Program-made: the position numbers and the translations under genes | Part shown: positions 28,335 to 39,007 of the stretch, piece by piece | Layout: each line of letters starts with the position of its first letter | Position numbering within the stretch: the first letter of the stretch is position 1 | Notes under the pieces: generated by a model | Database searches by the model: none | What the model was told of the DNA's origin: nothing | What the model saw: only the letters and a program-made list of their open reading frames with translations | NCBI GenBank assembly: GCA_029953615.1 | Contig: CP124529.1 | Coordinates: 3,348,501-3,412,500, forward strand | Direction of reading: 5' to 3' | Source: Pseudomonas putida | GTDB taxonomy: Bacteria > Pseudomonadota > Gammaproteobacteria > Pseudomonadales > Pseudomonadaceae | Length of the DNA stretch: 64,000 nucleotides

Positions 28335-29276
28335 ATGCTCGCCCTTCTTATCCAGACACTGAACATCACGGCACCGGTCTTCGCCATGCTGTTCATGGGC
28401 GTGCTGCTCAAACGTATCCGCCTGATCGACGACAATTTCAACCGCGTTGCCTCACAGCTGGTGTTCAACGTGTGCATGCCGGCGCTGTTGTTCCTCGGCA
28501 TCTACCACGCTGACCTGGCCACGGCGGTCAAGCCCGGGGTCCTCCTCTATTTCATCGTCGCCACCCTGGTCGGTTTCGCCATTGCCTGGGGCCTGGCCAT
28601 CTGGCGCAGCCCGGCGGCCGACCGGGGCATCTATACCCAGGGAGCATTTCGCGGCAACAACGGCGTAATCGGCCTGGCCCTGGCTGCCAGCCTGTACGGC
28701 GACTACGGTATTTCCCTGGGGGCGGTGCTCGCCGGTCTGGTCATCCTCCTGTACAACTCGCTGTCGGCGGTTGTGCTGGCGGTTTACAGCCCGGACCTGA
28801 AGTCCGACCCGTGGAGCATCTGCAAGAGCATTTTCAGCAACCCGCTGATCATCAGTGTACTGGTGGCCACGCCCATGGCCTACGGCCAGGTGCCGCTGCC
28901 CAACTGGCTGCTGACCTCGGGCGACTACCTGGCGCAGATGACCCTGCCACTGGCGCTGATCTGCATCGGCGGCACGCTGTCGATGGCGGCGCTGCGCGAC
29001 AGTGGCCGGCTGGCCATCGACGCCAGCCTGGCGAAGATGGTCTGGCTACCGCTGCTCGGTACCCTCGGCGCCTGGCTATGCGGCTTCCGTGGGGCCGAGC
29101 TGGGCATCCTGTTCCTGTATATCGGCAGCCCGACCGCAGCGGCCAGCTACGTCATGGCGCGGGCGGCCAAGGGTAACCATGAGCTGGCGGCGTCGATCAT
29201 CGTGATTACCACGCTAATGGCGGCGATCACCACCAACATTGGTATTTTCATCTTGCAGTGGGGCGGATGGATCTAG
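28335..29276 (+). CDS. AEC-family (auxin efflux carrier-like) transporter
   Basis: 313-residue inner-membrane protein with about ten hydrophobic segments in two halves. The first half carries GAFRGNNGVIGLALAASLYG, the crossover motif of AEC/bile-acid-type carriers, and the second has LICIGGTLSMAAL. The substrate is unknown; family members export or take up organic or amino acids. ATG at 28335 is ten bases after AGGA; an in-frame TTG at 28329 is the alternative. Confidence 0.88.
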   Translation: MLALLIQTLNITAPVFAMLFMGVLLKRIRLIDDNFNRVASQLVFNVCMPALLFLGIYHADLATAVKPGVLLYFIVATLVGFAIAWGLAIWRSPAADRGIYTQGAFRGNNGVIGLALAASLYGDYGISLGAVLAGLVILLYNSLSAVVLAVYSPDLKSDPWSICKSIFSNPLIISVLVATPMAYGQVPLPNWLLTSGDYLAQMTLPLALICIGGTLSMAALRDSGRLAIDASLAKMVWLPLLGTLGAWLCGFRGAELGILFLYIGSPTAAASYVMARAAKGNHELAASIIVITTLMAAITTNIGIFILQWGGWI

Positions 29277-29332
29277 ATCCTTGACTGCAAACAACACAAA
29301 AAACACAGCCTCACTGAGCTAAAGGACACTTC

Positions 29333-30691
29333 ATGCAAGACCAGAGCACGCCCGAGCGGTTACAGCGCGGGCTGAAGAATCGCCATATCCAGCTGATCGC
29401 GCTGGGCGGGGCCATTGGTACCGGGTTGTTCCTGGGCATCGCCCAGACCATCCAGCTGGCCGGCCCCTCCGTGCTGCTGGGCTATGCCATTGCCGGCCTG
29501 ATGGCCTTCCTGATCATGCGCCAGCTAGGCGAAATGGTGGTGGAAGAGCCGGTGGCCGGCAGCTTCAGCCACTTCGCCCACCAATACTGGAGCGAGTTCG
29601 CTGGCTTCGTCTCGGGCTGGAACTACTGGGTGGTGTACGTGCTGGTCGGCATGGCCGAGCTGACGGCGGTGGGTATCTATGTGCAGTACTGGTGGCCCGG
29701 TTTCCCCACCTGGGCCACGGCGGCGATCTTCTTCGTGGTGATCAACCTGATCAACCTGACCCAGGTGAAGGTCTACGGCGAGATGGAGTTCTGGTTCGCC
29801 CTGGTCAAGGTGGTGGCCATCGTCAGCATGATCGGCTTCGGCGCCTGGTTGCTGGCAAGCGGCAATGGCGGCCCGGACGCCAGCGTGGCCAACCTCTGGC
29901 AGTATGGCGGCTTCTTCCCCAACGGCGTCACCGGCCTGGTGATGGCATTGGCAGTGATCATGTTCTCGTTCGGCGGCCTGGAGCTGGTGGGTATAACCGC
30001 CGCCGAGGCTGACAACCCGCGCCAGAGCATCCCCAAAGCCACCAACCAGGTGGTGTACCGCATCCTCATCTTCTACATTGGTGCCCTGGCAGTGCTGCTG
30101 TCGCTGTACCCGTGGCAGAAGGTGGTGCAGGGTGGCAGCCCGTTCGTGATGATCTTCCACGAACTGGACAGTGACCTGGTGGCGACCATCCTCAATATCG
30201 TGGTGCTTACGGCCGCACTGTCGGTGTACAACAGCTGCGTGTACGCCAACAGCCGCATGCTGTTCGGCCTGGCCAGCCAGGGCGACGCACCGCGTCAGTT
30301 GCTGAAGGTAAGCCGTAGCGGCGTACCGCTGACCGCCCTGGGCGTGTCGGCTTTCGCCACCGGGCTGTGCGTGCTGATCAACTACCTGATGCCGGGTGAG
30401 GCCTTTGGTTTGCTGATGGCCCTGGCGGTATCGGCGCTGGTGATCAACTGGGCGAGCATCAGCATTACCCACCTGAAGTTCCGCAAGGCCAAGCTGGCCG
30501 CCGGGATTACCCCGTTCTACAAGAGCTGGGGGCACCCGGTCACCAACTACCTGTGCCTGGCGTTCATCGTGCTGATCCTGGTGGTGATGTACCTGACCCC
30601 GCCGATTCGCATCTCGGTGATGCTGATTCCTGGGTGGATCCTGGTGCTGTGGGTGGCCTTCAAGATGAAGAAGGCTCGCCAGGCCAAATAG
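29333..30691 (+). CDS. aroP: AroP/ProY-like amino acid permease
   Basis: 452-residue APC-superfamily permease with twelve predicted membrane segments. The AAT-family start is RGLKNRHIQLIALGGAIGTG, with FSFGGLELVGITAAEADNP and IPKATNQVVYRI further in. Proton-driven uptake of aromatic or other neutral amino acids is expected; specificity is inferred by similarity to AroP. AAAGGA precedes the ATG by eight bases. It is probably a single-gene unit closed by the following REP pair. Confidence 0.88.
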   Translation: MQDQSTPERLQRGLKNRHIQLIALGGAIGTGLFLGIAQTIQLAGPSVLLGYAIAGLMAFLIMRQLGEMVVEEPVAGSFSHFAHQYWSEFAGFVSGWNYWVVYVLVGMAELTAVGIYVQYWWPGFPTWATAAIFFVVINLINLTQVKVYGEMEFWFALVKVVAIVSMIGFGAWLLASGNGGPDASVANLWQYGGFFPNGVTGLVMALAVIMFSFGGLELVGITAAEADNPRQSIPKATNQVVYRILIFYIGALAVLLSLYPWQKVVQGGSPFVMIFHELDSDLVATILNIVVLTAALSVYNSCVYANSRMLFGLASQGDAPRQLLKVSRSGVPLTALGVSAFATGLCVLINYLMPGEAFGLLMALAVSALVINWASISITHLKFRKAKLAAGITPFYKSWGHPVTNYLCLAFIVLILVVMYLTPPIRISVMLIPGWILVLWVAFKMKKARQAK

Positions 30692-30699
30692 GCAAGGCA

Positions 30700-30805
30700 G
30701 GCCTGGCCTCTTCGCGGGCACGCCCGCTCCCACAGGTAATGCACAGGTTCCAGGGCCTGTGGGGGACCTGTGGGAGCGGGCGTGCCCGCGAAGAGGCCGG
30801 GCCTG
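30700..30805. repeat. REP-type inverted pair between convergent genes
   Basis: Opposed gcctggcctcttcgcgggca-cgcccgctcccacag elements lie between the permease gene and the convergent CMD gene. It is a likely two-way terminator. Confidence 0.88.
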
Positions 30806-30817
30806 AAAAAGGCTGAA

Positions 30818-31192
30818 TCAGCCTTGATAGCTGTCGATCACTTCCTGGGCTGCCCTGAAGGCATCAATCGCCGCCGGCACCCCCGCATACACCGCGCAAT
30901 GCAGCAGCGCTTCGCGAATCTCTTCCACTGTACAGCCATTGTTCAATGCCCCGCGCACATGCCCCTTGAGTTCCTGCGGGCACTTGAGTGCCGTCAGCGT
31001 GGCCAGGGTAATCAGGCTGCGGGTTTTCAACGGTAGCCCGTCGCGGGCCCACACGCTGCCCCAGGCATGTTCGTTGACGAAGTCCTGCAGTGGCTGGGTA
31101 AAGTCGGTGGCGTTGCCCAAAGCGCGGTCGACGAACGCATCGCCCATTACCTGACGTCGAATCTGTTCGCCGGTCTTCTGGTTATCAGCCAT
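30818..31192 (-). CDS. carboxymuconolactone decarboxylase-family protein
   Basis: 124-residue alpha-helical CMD domain protein related to PcaC. It shows the block FVNEHAWGSVWARDGLPLKTRSLITLA and the conserved HCAVYAGVPAAIDAF. It lacks the CxxC pair of AhpD peroxidase relatives, so a lactone decarboxylase or unknown role is likelier. ATG at 31192 has AAGGAA upstream. No aromatic-degradation genes are adjacent, so the substrate is open. Confidence 0.86.
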   Translation of the reverse strand: MADNQKTGEQIRRQVMGDAFVDRALGNATDFTQPLQDFVNEHAWGSVWARDGLPLKTRSLITLATLTALKCPQELKGHVRGALNNGCTVEEIREALLHCAVYAGVPAAIDAFRAAQEVIDSYQG

Positions 31193-31202
31193 GTTGTTTT
31201 CC

Positions 31203-32288
31203 TTAGTGTTGGCGGCGCCAGGCGCGCACTGTGGTGTACAGCAACACCATGGCGAGCACCGGCAGTACATAGAACAGCATCAACCGCTCCAGGCGGCCGG
31301 CCAGTGGCATGCCCATGGTAAACGCCGCCACGTGCAGCCCATAGGCCAGGTACAGGCAGAGGAACACCAGGCCTTCGGCGCGGGTGATGCGATAGCCGGA
31401 ATAAAACACCGGCAGGCTCAGCGCGGCAACACCGAGCATCACCGGCAGGTCGAAGGCCAGGGCGTTGGGCGAGATCGACAGCGGTTCGGGAGTGACCACT
31501 GCGGTCAGGCCCAGCACGGCAAGCAGGTTGAACAGGTTGCTGCCGATCACTGTGCCTACGGCGATTTCCCGTTCACCCCGCAGGGCGGCGATCAGCGCGG
31601 CGGCCAGTTCCGGCAGGGAGGTGCAGATGGCAACGACGGTCAGGCCGATGATGCGCTCGGACAGACCCAGGTCGGTGGCCAACTCTACGGCGGCCTCCAG
31701 CAACAAATGGCCCGCCAGGCTCAGCAGGCCCAGGCCGGCCAGCACCTGCAGCAGGGTGCCCGACCAGAAGCGCCCGGCGCCGTTTGTGACGGCGGTCGGC
31801 GCGGGGTAGGTGCGTGCATAGTGGCGCGACTGGTGCCAGAGTATCGCCAGATAGCCGACCAGGCCGATTAGCAGCAACACCCCTTCGACCCGCCCCAGGT
31901 GGCCATTGGCGGATAACGCATAGACCAGGCCGCTGGCGACGATCATCAGCGGAATGTCCAGGCGCACCAGTTGCCGCGACACGCGCAGCGGGATGATCAA
32001 TGCGGCCAGGCCGAGAATGACCAGTACGTTGAAGATATTGCTGCCGATTACGCTGCCTACCGCTACATCCGGCGCGCCTTGGTAAGCGGCCTGCAGACTT
32101 ACGGTCATTTGTGGCGCAGTGCTGCCGAAAGCCACCAGGCTCAGGCCAATGATCAGCGGGCGTACGTGCAGGCGCTGGGCCAGGCGCAGGGCTGCGCGCA
32201 CCAGCAGTTCGGCACCCCCGACCAGCAACAGCAGGGCGATACCCAGTTGCAGGAGGCTGAAGGTGGGAAGGGTGGCGAGGTCGAAAAT
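31203..32288 (-). CDS. YrbG/CaxA-like calcium/sodium antiporter, apparent ATT start
   Basis: CaCA-superfamily exchanger with two homologous halves. Each half has the alpha-repeat motif (LSLVAFGSTAPQMTVS with GSVIGSNIFNVLVILG; VVAICTSLPELAAALI with GTVIGSNLFNLLAVLG). Ten or so membrane segments fit the family. The in-frame sequence upstream of the first TTG (32228) reads IFDLATLPTFSLLQLGIALL, needed for the first membrane helix. The only start positioned after a good AGGAG is ATT at 32288, seven bases away. An in-frame stop lies 18 bases further upstream, so no standard start is available. Confidence 0.85.
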   Translation of the reverse strand: MFDLATLPTFSLLQLGIALLLLVGGAELLVRAALRLAQRLHVRPLIIGLSLVAFGSTAPQMTVSLQAAYQGAPDVAVGSVIGSNIFNVLVILGLAALIIPLRVSRQLVRLDIPLMIVASGLVYALSANGHLGRVEGVLLLIGLVGYLAILWHQSRHYARTYPAPTAVTNGAGRFWSGTLLQVLAGLGLLSLAGHLLLEAAVELATDLGLSERIIGLTVVAICTSLPELAAALIAALRGEREIAVGTVIGSNLFNLLAVLGLTAVVTPEPLSISPNALAFDLPVMLGVAALSLPVFYSGYRITRAEGLVFLCLYLAYGLHVAAFTMGMPLAGRLERLMLFYVLPVLAMVLLYTTVRAWRRQH

Positions 32289-32306
32289 GGTCGGACTCCT
32301 GTCGCG

Positions 32307-32681
32307 TCAGTCGCTAAGCCCTTGTACTCGCACGCGCGCGGTTCCGCTACGGATCATGCCGATTTTTTCTGCGGCGGCACGTGACAGGTCGATCAGGCGG
32401 CCGCGGGTATGTGGGCCACGGTCGTTGATGCGCACCACTACGCTGCGCTGGTTGGCCAGGTTGGTCACCCGAACCCGGGTACCGAAGGGCAGGCTGCGGT
32501 GAGCGGCGGTTAGGCCATGCTGGTTGAACGGTTCGCCGCTGGCGGTGCGTTTGCCGTGGTGGCGAGCGCCGTAATAGGAAGCAGTGCCGGTCTTGTCGTA
32601 GCCGTCGGGGTCGACGTCCTGGCTGGCGCAGCCGGCCAGCAGGGTGAAGAGGGCGAGGGTGCTCAGGGATCGTTTTAGCAA
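32307..32681 (-). CDS. short RlpA-like lipoprotein
   Basis: 124-residue lipoprotein with lipobox LLAGCAS. A double-psi beta-barrel domain follows ([20 protein letters not shown] ... [20 protein letters not shown]), which is the RlpA murein lytic transglycosylase core. The SPOR domain of full RlpA is absent, so septal targeting is not expected. The start is TTG with GGAG about ten bases upstream. It ends 18 bases before the exchanger gene and is probably co-transcribed with it. Confidence 0.88.
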   Translation of the reverse strand: MLKRSLSTLALFTLLAGCASQDVDPDGYDKTGTASYYGARHHGKRTASGEPFNQHGLTAAHRSLPFGTRVRVTNLANQRSVVVRINDRGPHTRGRLIDLSRAAAEKIGMIRSGTARVRVQGLSD

Positions 32682-32703
32682 GTCAGGAGGTCTCCAGTGC
32701 AGC

Positions 32704-32789
32704 CATTCGCGGGCTTGCCCGCTCCCACAGGTATATCACCGCCTGTGGAAGCGGCGCAGTACCTGTGGGAGCGGGCAAGCCCGCGAACG
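32704..32789. repeat. REP-type inverted pair
   Basis: Opposed cattcgcgggcttgcccgctcccacag and acctgtgggagcgggcaagcccgcgaac elements lie between gatB and the RlpA-like gene. Confidence 0.86.
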
Positions 32790-32817
32790 AGGGCAGGGCC
32801 CTCGCCGCATTTTCAAA

Positions 32818-34263
32818 TCACCCTTCGAGCTTGGCCTTGAGCAATTGGTTCACTTGCCCCGGGTTGGCCTTGCCTTTGGAGGCTTTCATCGCCTGGCCGA
32901 CGAAGAAGCCGAACATCTTGCCGCGCTTGGCCTCGTCGGCTGCGCGGTACTGTTCGACCTGCTCGGCGTTGGCCGCCAGCACTTCGTCGAGCATCTTGTC
33001 GATCGCACCAGTATCGGTGACCTGCTTCAGGCCCTTGCTTTCGATGATGCTGTCGGCATCGCCTTCACCGGCAGCCATGGCCTCGAACACAGTCTTGGCG
33101 ATCTTGCCGCTGATGGTGTTGTCGCGGATACGCAGCAGCATTCCGCCCAGGTGAGCGGCGCTGACCGGTGCCTGGTCGATCTCGATGCCCAGCTTGTTCA
33201 GCAGGCTGCCCAGTTCGACCATGACCCAGTTGGCGGCGAGTTTGGCGTCGCCACCGATCTTCACCACTTCCTCGAAGTAGTCTGCCTGTTCGCGGCTGGA
33301 GGCCAGCACGTTGGCGTCGTAGGCCGACAGACCGTACTGGCTCTGGAAGCGCTCGACCTTCTGCGTCGGCAGTTCCGGCAAGCCGGCGCGGACGGTTTCG
33401 AGGAAGCTGTCCTCGATCACCACCGGCAGCAGGTCGGGGTCGGGGAAGTAACGGTAGTCGTTGGCTTCCTCCTTGCTGCGCATGGAGCGGGTCTCGTCCT
33501 TGTTCGGGTCGTACAGGCGGGTTTCCTGTACCACCTTGCCGCCGTCCTCGATCAGGTCGATCTGGCGCTGGATCTCGCTGTTGATCGCGCGCTCGATGAA
33601 GCGGAACGAGTTGACGTTCTTGATCTCGCAGCGGGTGCCGAACTCGGCCTGGCCTTTCGGGCGGATCGACACGTTGCAGTCGCAACGCAGCGAGCCTTCG
33701 GCCATGTTGCCGTCGCAGATGCCCAGATAACGCACCAGCGCGTGGATCGCCTTGACGTAGGCCACGGCTTCCTTGGCGCTGCGCATGTCAGGCTCGGAGA
33801 CGATTTCCAGCAGCGGGGTGCCGGCACGGTTCAGGTCGATGCCGGTGGAGCCGCTGAAGTCTTCGTGCAGGCTTTTGCCGGCGTCCTCTTCCAGGTGTGC
33901 GCGGGTAACCCCGATGCGCTTGATGGTGCCGTCTTCCAGGGCGATGTCCAGGTGGCCCTTGCCGACGATCGGCAGGTCCATCTGGCTGATCTGGTAGCCC
34001 TTGGGCAGGTCCGGGTAGAAGTAGTTCTTGCGCGCGAACACGTTGCGCTTGCCGATCTCGGCATCGATGGCCAGGCCGAACATGCACGCCATGCGTACGG
34101 CTTCCTGGTTCAGTACCGGCAGTACGCCGGGCATGCCCAGGTCAACCAGGCTGGCCTGGGTGTTCGGCTCGGAGCCGAAGGTGGTGGCGCTGCCGGAGAA
34201 GATCTTCGACTGGGTGGCGAGCTGAGTGTGGATTTCCAGCCCGATCACAACTTCCCATTGCAT
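32818..34263 (-). CDS. gatB: Asp/Glu-tRNA amidotransferase subunit B
   Basis: 481-residue tRNA-binding/kinase subunit of GatCAB, which converts Asp-tRNA(Asn) or Glu-tRNA(Gln) to the amide form. It begins [22 protein letters not shown] and includes the PS00-type block [15 protein letters not shown] and [11 protein letters not shown]. The C-terminal YqeY-like helical tail is present ([12 protein letters not shown]). It follows gatA after 11 bases in the order gatC-gatA-gatB. Confidence 0.96.
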   Translation of the reverse strand: MQWEVVIGLEIHTQLATQSKIFSGSATTFGSEPNTQASLVDLGMPGVLPVLNQEAVRMACMFGLAIDAEIGKRNVFARKNYFYPDLPKGYQISQMDLPIVGKGHLDIALEDGTIKRIGVTRAHLEEDAGKSLHEDFSGSTGIDLNRAGTPLLEIVSEPDMRSAKEAVAYVKAIHALVRYLGICDGNMAEGSLRCDCNVSIRPKGQAEFGTRCEIKNVNSFRFIERAINSEIQRQIDLIEDGGKVVQETRLYDPNKDETRSMRSKEEANDYRYFPDPDLLPVVIEDSFLETVRAGLPELPTQKVERFQSQYGLSAYDANVLASSREQADYFEEVVKIGGDAKLAANWVMVELGSLLNKLGIEIDQAPVSAAHLGGMLLRIRDNTISGKIAKTVFEAMAAGEGDADSIIESKGLKQVTDTGAIDKMLDEVLAANAEQVEQYRAADEAKRGKMFGFFVGQAMKASKGKANPGQVNQLLKAKLEG

Positions 34264-34274
34264 GTGTGAATTCC

Positions 34275-35726
34275 TCAGAAGCCGTTGGGGGCGCGGGTGT
34301 GCCAGTCGGTCACTTGCTGGTAGCGGTGCGCGACGTTGAGCAGGCGGCCTTCCTGGAAGTAGGGCGCCAGCAGTTGCACGCCGACCGGCAGGCCATCGAC
34401 GAAGCCGGCCGGCATCGACAGGCCCGGCAGGCCCGCCAGGTTGGCGGTGATGGTGTAGACGTCTTCCAGGTAGGCGGCGACCGGGTCGCTGCTCTTGGCG
34501 CCGAGCTTCCAGGCCGGGTTCGGCGTGGTCGGCCCGAGGATCAGGTCGACGTCGTTGAAAGCGGCCATGAAGTCGTTCTTGATCAGGCGGCGGATCTGTT
34601 GCGCCTTCACGTAGTAGGCGTCGTAGTAGCCGGCCGACAGGGCGTAGGTACCGACCATGATGCGGCGCTGCACTTCGACACCGAAGCCTTCGCCACGCGA
34701 ACGCTTGTACAGGTCGGTCAGGTCTTTCGGGTTTTCGCAGCGGTAGCCGAAACGCACGCCGTCGAAACGCGACAGGTTGGACGAGGCTTCAGCGGGGGCG
34801 ATCACGTAGTAGGCCGGGATGGCATGCTGCATGTTCGGCAGGCTGATTTCCTTGACCACCGCGCCGAGCTTTTCCAGCTCCTTGACGCTGGCCTGTACCA
34901 GGTCGGCGATGCGTGGGTCGAGGCCGGCACCGAAATACTCCTTCGGCAGGCCGATGCGCAGACCCTGCAGCGAAGCATTCAGGTTGGCGCTGTAGTCCGG
35001 CACCGGCTCTTCGATGCTGGTGGAGTCCTTGGCGTCGAAACCGGCCATGCCTTGCAGCAGCAGGGCGCAGTCTTCGGCAGTGCGGGCCAGCGGGCCGCCC
35101 TGGTCGAGGCTGGAGGCATAGGCGATCATGCCCCAGCGCGACACGCGGCCGTAGGTCGGCTTGAGGCCGGTAAGGTTGGTCAGTGCCGCCGGTTGGCGGA
35201 TCGAACCGCCGGTGTCGGTGCCGGTGGTGGCTGGCAGCAGGCGCGCAGCCACTGCTGCGGCCGAACCACCCGACGAGCCGCCCGGAACGTGCTCGAGGTT
35301 CCATGGGTTCTTCACCGCGCCGTAGTAGCTGGATTCGTTGGCCGAACCCATGGCGAATTCGTCCATGTTGGTCTTGCCCAGGGTGACCATGCCGGCTTCG
35401 GCCAGCTTGGCAACCACGGTGGCGTCGTACGGCGCCTTGAAGTTGTCGAGCATCTTCGAGCCGCAGCTGGTGCGTACGCCGTTGGTGCAGAACAGGTCCT
35501 TGTGGGCGATCGGGGCACCCAGCAGCGCGCCGGTTTCGCCAGCGGCGCGACGGGCGTCGGCGGCACGCGCCTGGCCCAGGGCCAGCTCTTCGGTGACGCT
35601 GATGAAGCTGTTGATCTGTGGGTCGAGCTGCTTGATGCGCGCCAGCAGGGCGCCGGTCAGCTCTTCGGAGGAAAACGACTTGTCGGCGAGTCCGCGGGCG
35701 ATCTCGGCCAGGGTCAATTGATGCAT
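34275..35726 (-). CDS. gatA: Asp/Glu-tRNA amidotransferase subunit A
   Basis: 483-residue amidase-signature enzyme that supplies ammonia from glutamine. The Ser-cisSer-Lys triad lies in [11 protein letters not shown] (Lys) and [17 protein letters not shown] (the two Ser residues). [16 protein letters not shown] is the amidase signature core. It is translated after gatC, 15 bases downstream. Confidence 0.96.
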   Translation of the reverse strand: MHQLTLAEIARGLADKSFSSEELTGALLARIKQLDPQINSFISVTEELALGQARAADARRAAGETGALLGAPIAHKDLFCTNGVRTSCGSKMLDNFKAPYDATVVAKLAEAGMVTLGKTNMDEFAMGSANESSYYGAVKNPWNLEHVPGGSSGGSAAAVAARLLPATTGTDTGGSIRQPAALTNLTGLKPTYGRVSRWGMIAYASSLDQGGPLARTAEDCALLLQGMAGFDAKDSTSIEEPVPDYSANLNASLQGLRIGLPKEYFGAGLDPRIADLVQASVKELEKLGAVVKEISLPNMQHAIPAYYVIAPAEASSNLSRFDGVRFGYRCENPKDLTDLYKRSRGEGFGVEVQRRIMVGTYALSAGYYDAYYVKAQQIRRLIKNDFMAAFNDVDLILGPTTPNPAWKLGAKSSDPVAAYLEDVYTITANLAGLPGLSMPAGFVDGLPVGVQLLAPYFQEGRLLNVAHRYQQVTDWHTRAPNGF

Positions 35727-35741
35727 GGCAGGCTCTATCCC

Positions 35742-36029
35742 TTACTCGATGACTTTGGGAACCAGGTACAGACCGCTTTCGGTCGACGGCGCGATGGCCT
35801 GGTAGGCGTCGCGCTGGTTGCTTTCGGTGACCTGGTCGGGACGCAGGCGCTGGCTGGCCTCCAGGGGGTGGGCCAGTGGCTCGATGCCAGTAGTGTCGAC
35901 CGCTTGCATCTGGTCGACCAGCCCGAGAATGCTGTTCAGTGCGTCAGTAATGCGTGGCAGTTCGCCATCATTCAGGCCCAGACGGGCCAGATGGGCGATC
36001 TTTTCCACATCGCAGCGTTCAAGCGCCAT
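35742..36029 (-). CDS. gatC: Asp/Glu-tRNA amidotransferase subunit C
   Basis: 95-residue GatC that stabilises GatA-GatB. It shows [17 protein letters not shown] and the [19 protein letters not shown] region. I chose ATG at 36029 ([12 protein letters not shown]), which has GGAG upstream; a frame extending seven residues further has no support. First gene of gatCAB, divergent from mreB. Confidence 0.94.
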
Positions 36030-36075
36030 GGGGATCTCCAGGGGAAACAAAGACCGAAATTCGGGTCCGTGGTGA

Positions 36076-37273
<1,198 letters not shown>

Positions 37274-37303
37274 TTCCGCTCGCTGTTCACGAGCGCCCGG
37301 TTT

Positions 37304-37330
37304 ACAGGTAGTACGCACAGTGCTACCTGT
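37304..37330. repeat. hairpin between mreB and mreC
   Basis: acaggtag and ctacctgt pair perfectly around an 11-base loop. There is no T-run after it, so a classical terminator is unlikely. It could attenuate or stabilise mRNA between mreB and mreCD. Confidence 0.5.
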
Positions 37331-37399
37331 ATGTGCTGGGCTGGCGCCCGTTCGGGGCGCCGTATCCGTCAACCCGCAACCAGGCTGGTGCGTTGTCCC

Positions 37400-37444
37400 A
37401 TGTCCAATGACCTCCTGAGTCGTCCACGAGGAACGGCCCATTAA
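37400..37444 (+). CDS. possible 14-codon leader peptide overlapping the mreC start
   Basis: MSNDLLSRPRGTAH begins at ATG 37400 and its TAA stop (37442-37444) overlaps the apparent ATT start of mreC (37440-37442). The arrangement would allow ribosomes ending the leader to restart on mreC. No strong ribosome site precedes the ATG, so translation is uncertain. Confidence 0.3.
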   Translation: MSNDLLSRPRGTAH

Positions 37445-38486
37445 ACCGCTTTTCTCCAAGGGCCCTTCGCTGGGCGTTCGCCTGCTCGTCCTGGTGGTGA
37501 TGTCGGTCGCGTTGATGGTTGTCGACGCGCGCTTCGACGTGCTCAAACCAGTGCGCAGCCAGATGGGCCTGGTACTGATGGAGTCGTACTGGATCACCGA
37601 CCTGCCGCAGCGTGCGTGGCAAGGTGTGGCGGGCCAGTTTGGCAGCCGCACCGAACTGATCGCCGAAAACGAAAAGCTCAAGACCGAAGCCCTGCTGCTG
37701 CAGGGGCGCCTGCAGAAGCTGGCGGCCCTGACCGAGCAGAACGTGCGCCTGCGCGAGTTGCTCAACTCCTCGGCGCTGGTCAACGAAAAGGTCGAAGTGG
37801 CCGAGCTGATCGGTGTCGACCCCAATCCCTTCACCCACCGCATCCTGATCAACAAGGGCGAGCGTGATGGCGTGTTTCTGGGCCAGCCGGTGCTCGATGC
37901 CCGTGGCCTGATGGGCCAGGTGGTCGAGCTGATGCCGTACACCTCGCGGGTACTGTTGCTGACCGATACCACCCATAGCATCCCGGTGCAGGTCAACCGC
38001 AACGGCCTGCGCGCCATTGCCAGCGGCACCGGCAACCCGGAGCGCCTGGAACTGCGCCATGTGGCCGATACCGCCGACATCAAGGAAGGCGACCTGCTGG
38101 TCAGTTCCGGCATGGGGCAACGTTTCCCGGCCGGCTACCCGGTGGCCACGGTCAACGAAGTGATTCACGATTCCGGCCAGCCGTTTGCCATCGTTCGCGC
38201 CATCCCCACCGCCGCGCTCAACCGCAGCCGCTACATGCTGCTGGTGTTCAGTGACCGACGTACCCCGGAGCAGCGTGCAACCGATGCCGGCATCGCCCAG
38301 GAAGAGGCTGACCGCAAGGGCGCCGCCGCCCCAGGCCAGCAGGCCGCGACGGGCGAGCACAGTGCGCCGGCGCCTGCCGCGCCTACCGCGCCGGCTACAC
38401 CTGCGGCCCCGGCTGCTCAGCCTGCAGCCCCGGCGGCCGCACCAGCTACGCCGGCTGCCGCACCCGCTCACACCCGGAGGCAATGA
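37440..38486 (+). CDS. mreC: rod shape-determining protein MreC, apparent ATT start
   Basis: 348-residue bitopic membrane protein linking MreB to the periplasmic wall-synthesis machinery. One membrane segment (VRLLVLVVMSVALMVVDA) is followed by a coiled coil (ELIAENEKLKTEALLLQGRL) and the MreC beta-domain. The tail of about 50 residues is almost all Ala and Pro. In-frame conserved sequence (IKPLFSKGPSLGVRL) extends upstream of the first ATG at 37500. The best start is ATT at 37440, seven bases after GAGGA. It overlaps mreD by four bases. Confidence 0.88.
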   Translation: MKPLFSKGPSLGVRLLVLVVMSVALMVVDARFDVLKPVRSQMGLVLMESYWITDLPQRAWQGVAGQFGSRTELIAENEKLKTEALLLQGRLQKLAALTEQNVRLRELLNSSALVNEKVEVAELIGVDPNPFTHRILINKGERDGVFLGQPVLDARGLMGQVVELMPYTSRVLLLTDTTHSIPVQVNRNGLRAIASGTGNPERLELRHVADTADIKEGDLLVSSGMGQRFPAGYPVATVNEVIHDSGQPFAIVRAIPTAALNRSRYMLLVFSDRRTPEQRATDAGIAQEEADRKGAAAPGQQAATGEHSAPAPAAPTAPATPAAPAAQPAAPAAAPATPAAAPAHTRRQ

Positions 38487-38974
38487 TGGCTGTATCACGC
38501 CGCAACAACGGCTGGGTCATCTGGCTGACTTTCGCCATCGGCTTGCTGCTCAGCGTTTCGCCCATGCCGCAGTTCATGGACGTGTTCCGGCCCATGTGGC
38601 TGGCCTTGCTGGTATCGTTCTGGACCCTCGCCGTGCCGAACAAGGTCGGCATGACCACCGCGTTCGTGCTGGGCCTGGCCGAGGATGTGCTGTACGGCAC
38701 CCTGCTGGGGCAGAACGCGCTGATCCTCACCCTCATCACCTTCCTGGTGCTGTCCTTGCAGCAGCGCCTGCGCATGTTCCCCCTGTGGCAGCAAAGCCTG
38801 GTGATCCTGGTGATCTTCGGTATCGCCCAGCTGATCCAGCTGTGGCTCAGCGCGCTGACCGGCAACCGCCTGCCCACCCTGGCGCTGGTCTGGTCGGCGG
38901 TGATCAGCGCCTTGCTCTGGCCGTGGATCAGCTTCGCCTTGCGCGACCTGCGTCGACGCTTGCATATCAACTGA
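38483..38974 (+). CDS. mreD: rod shape-determining protein MreD
   Basis: 163-residue protein with about five hydrophobic segments. GLAEDVLYGTLLGQNALIL is a family hallmark. It acts with MreC and RodA/PBP2 in the elongation complex. Its ATG overlaps the mreC stop (ATGATGG), with CGGAGG just upstream. Confidence 0.93.
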   Translation: MMAVSRRNNGWVIWLTFAIGLLLSVSPMPQFMDVFRPMWLALLVSFWTLAVPNKVGMTTAFVLGLAEDVLYGTLLGQNALILTLITFLVLSLQQRLRMFPLWQQSLVILVIFGIAQLIQLWLSALTGNRLPTLALVWSAVISALLWPWISFALRDLRRRLHIN

Positions 38975-39007
38975 CGGCGCCGCCGCGACTGACAGGGAGA
39001 TGTCTGC

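Noticed and set aside
37304..37330. Rho-independent terminator between mreB and mreC
   Set aside because: The stem is perfect but no T-run follows, and mreBCD are normally co-transcribed.
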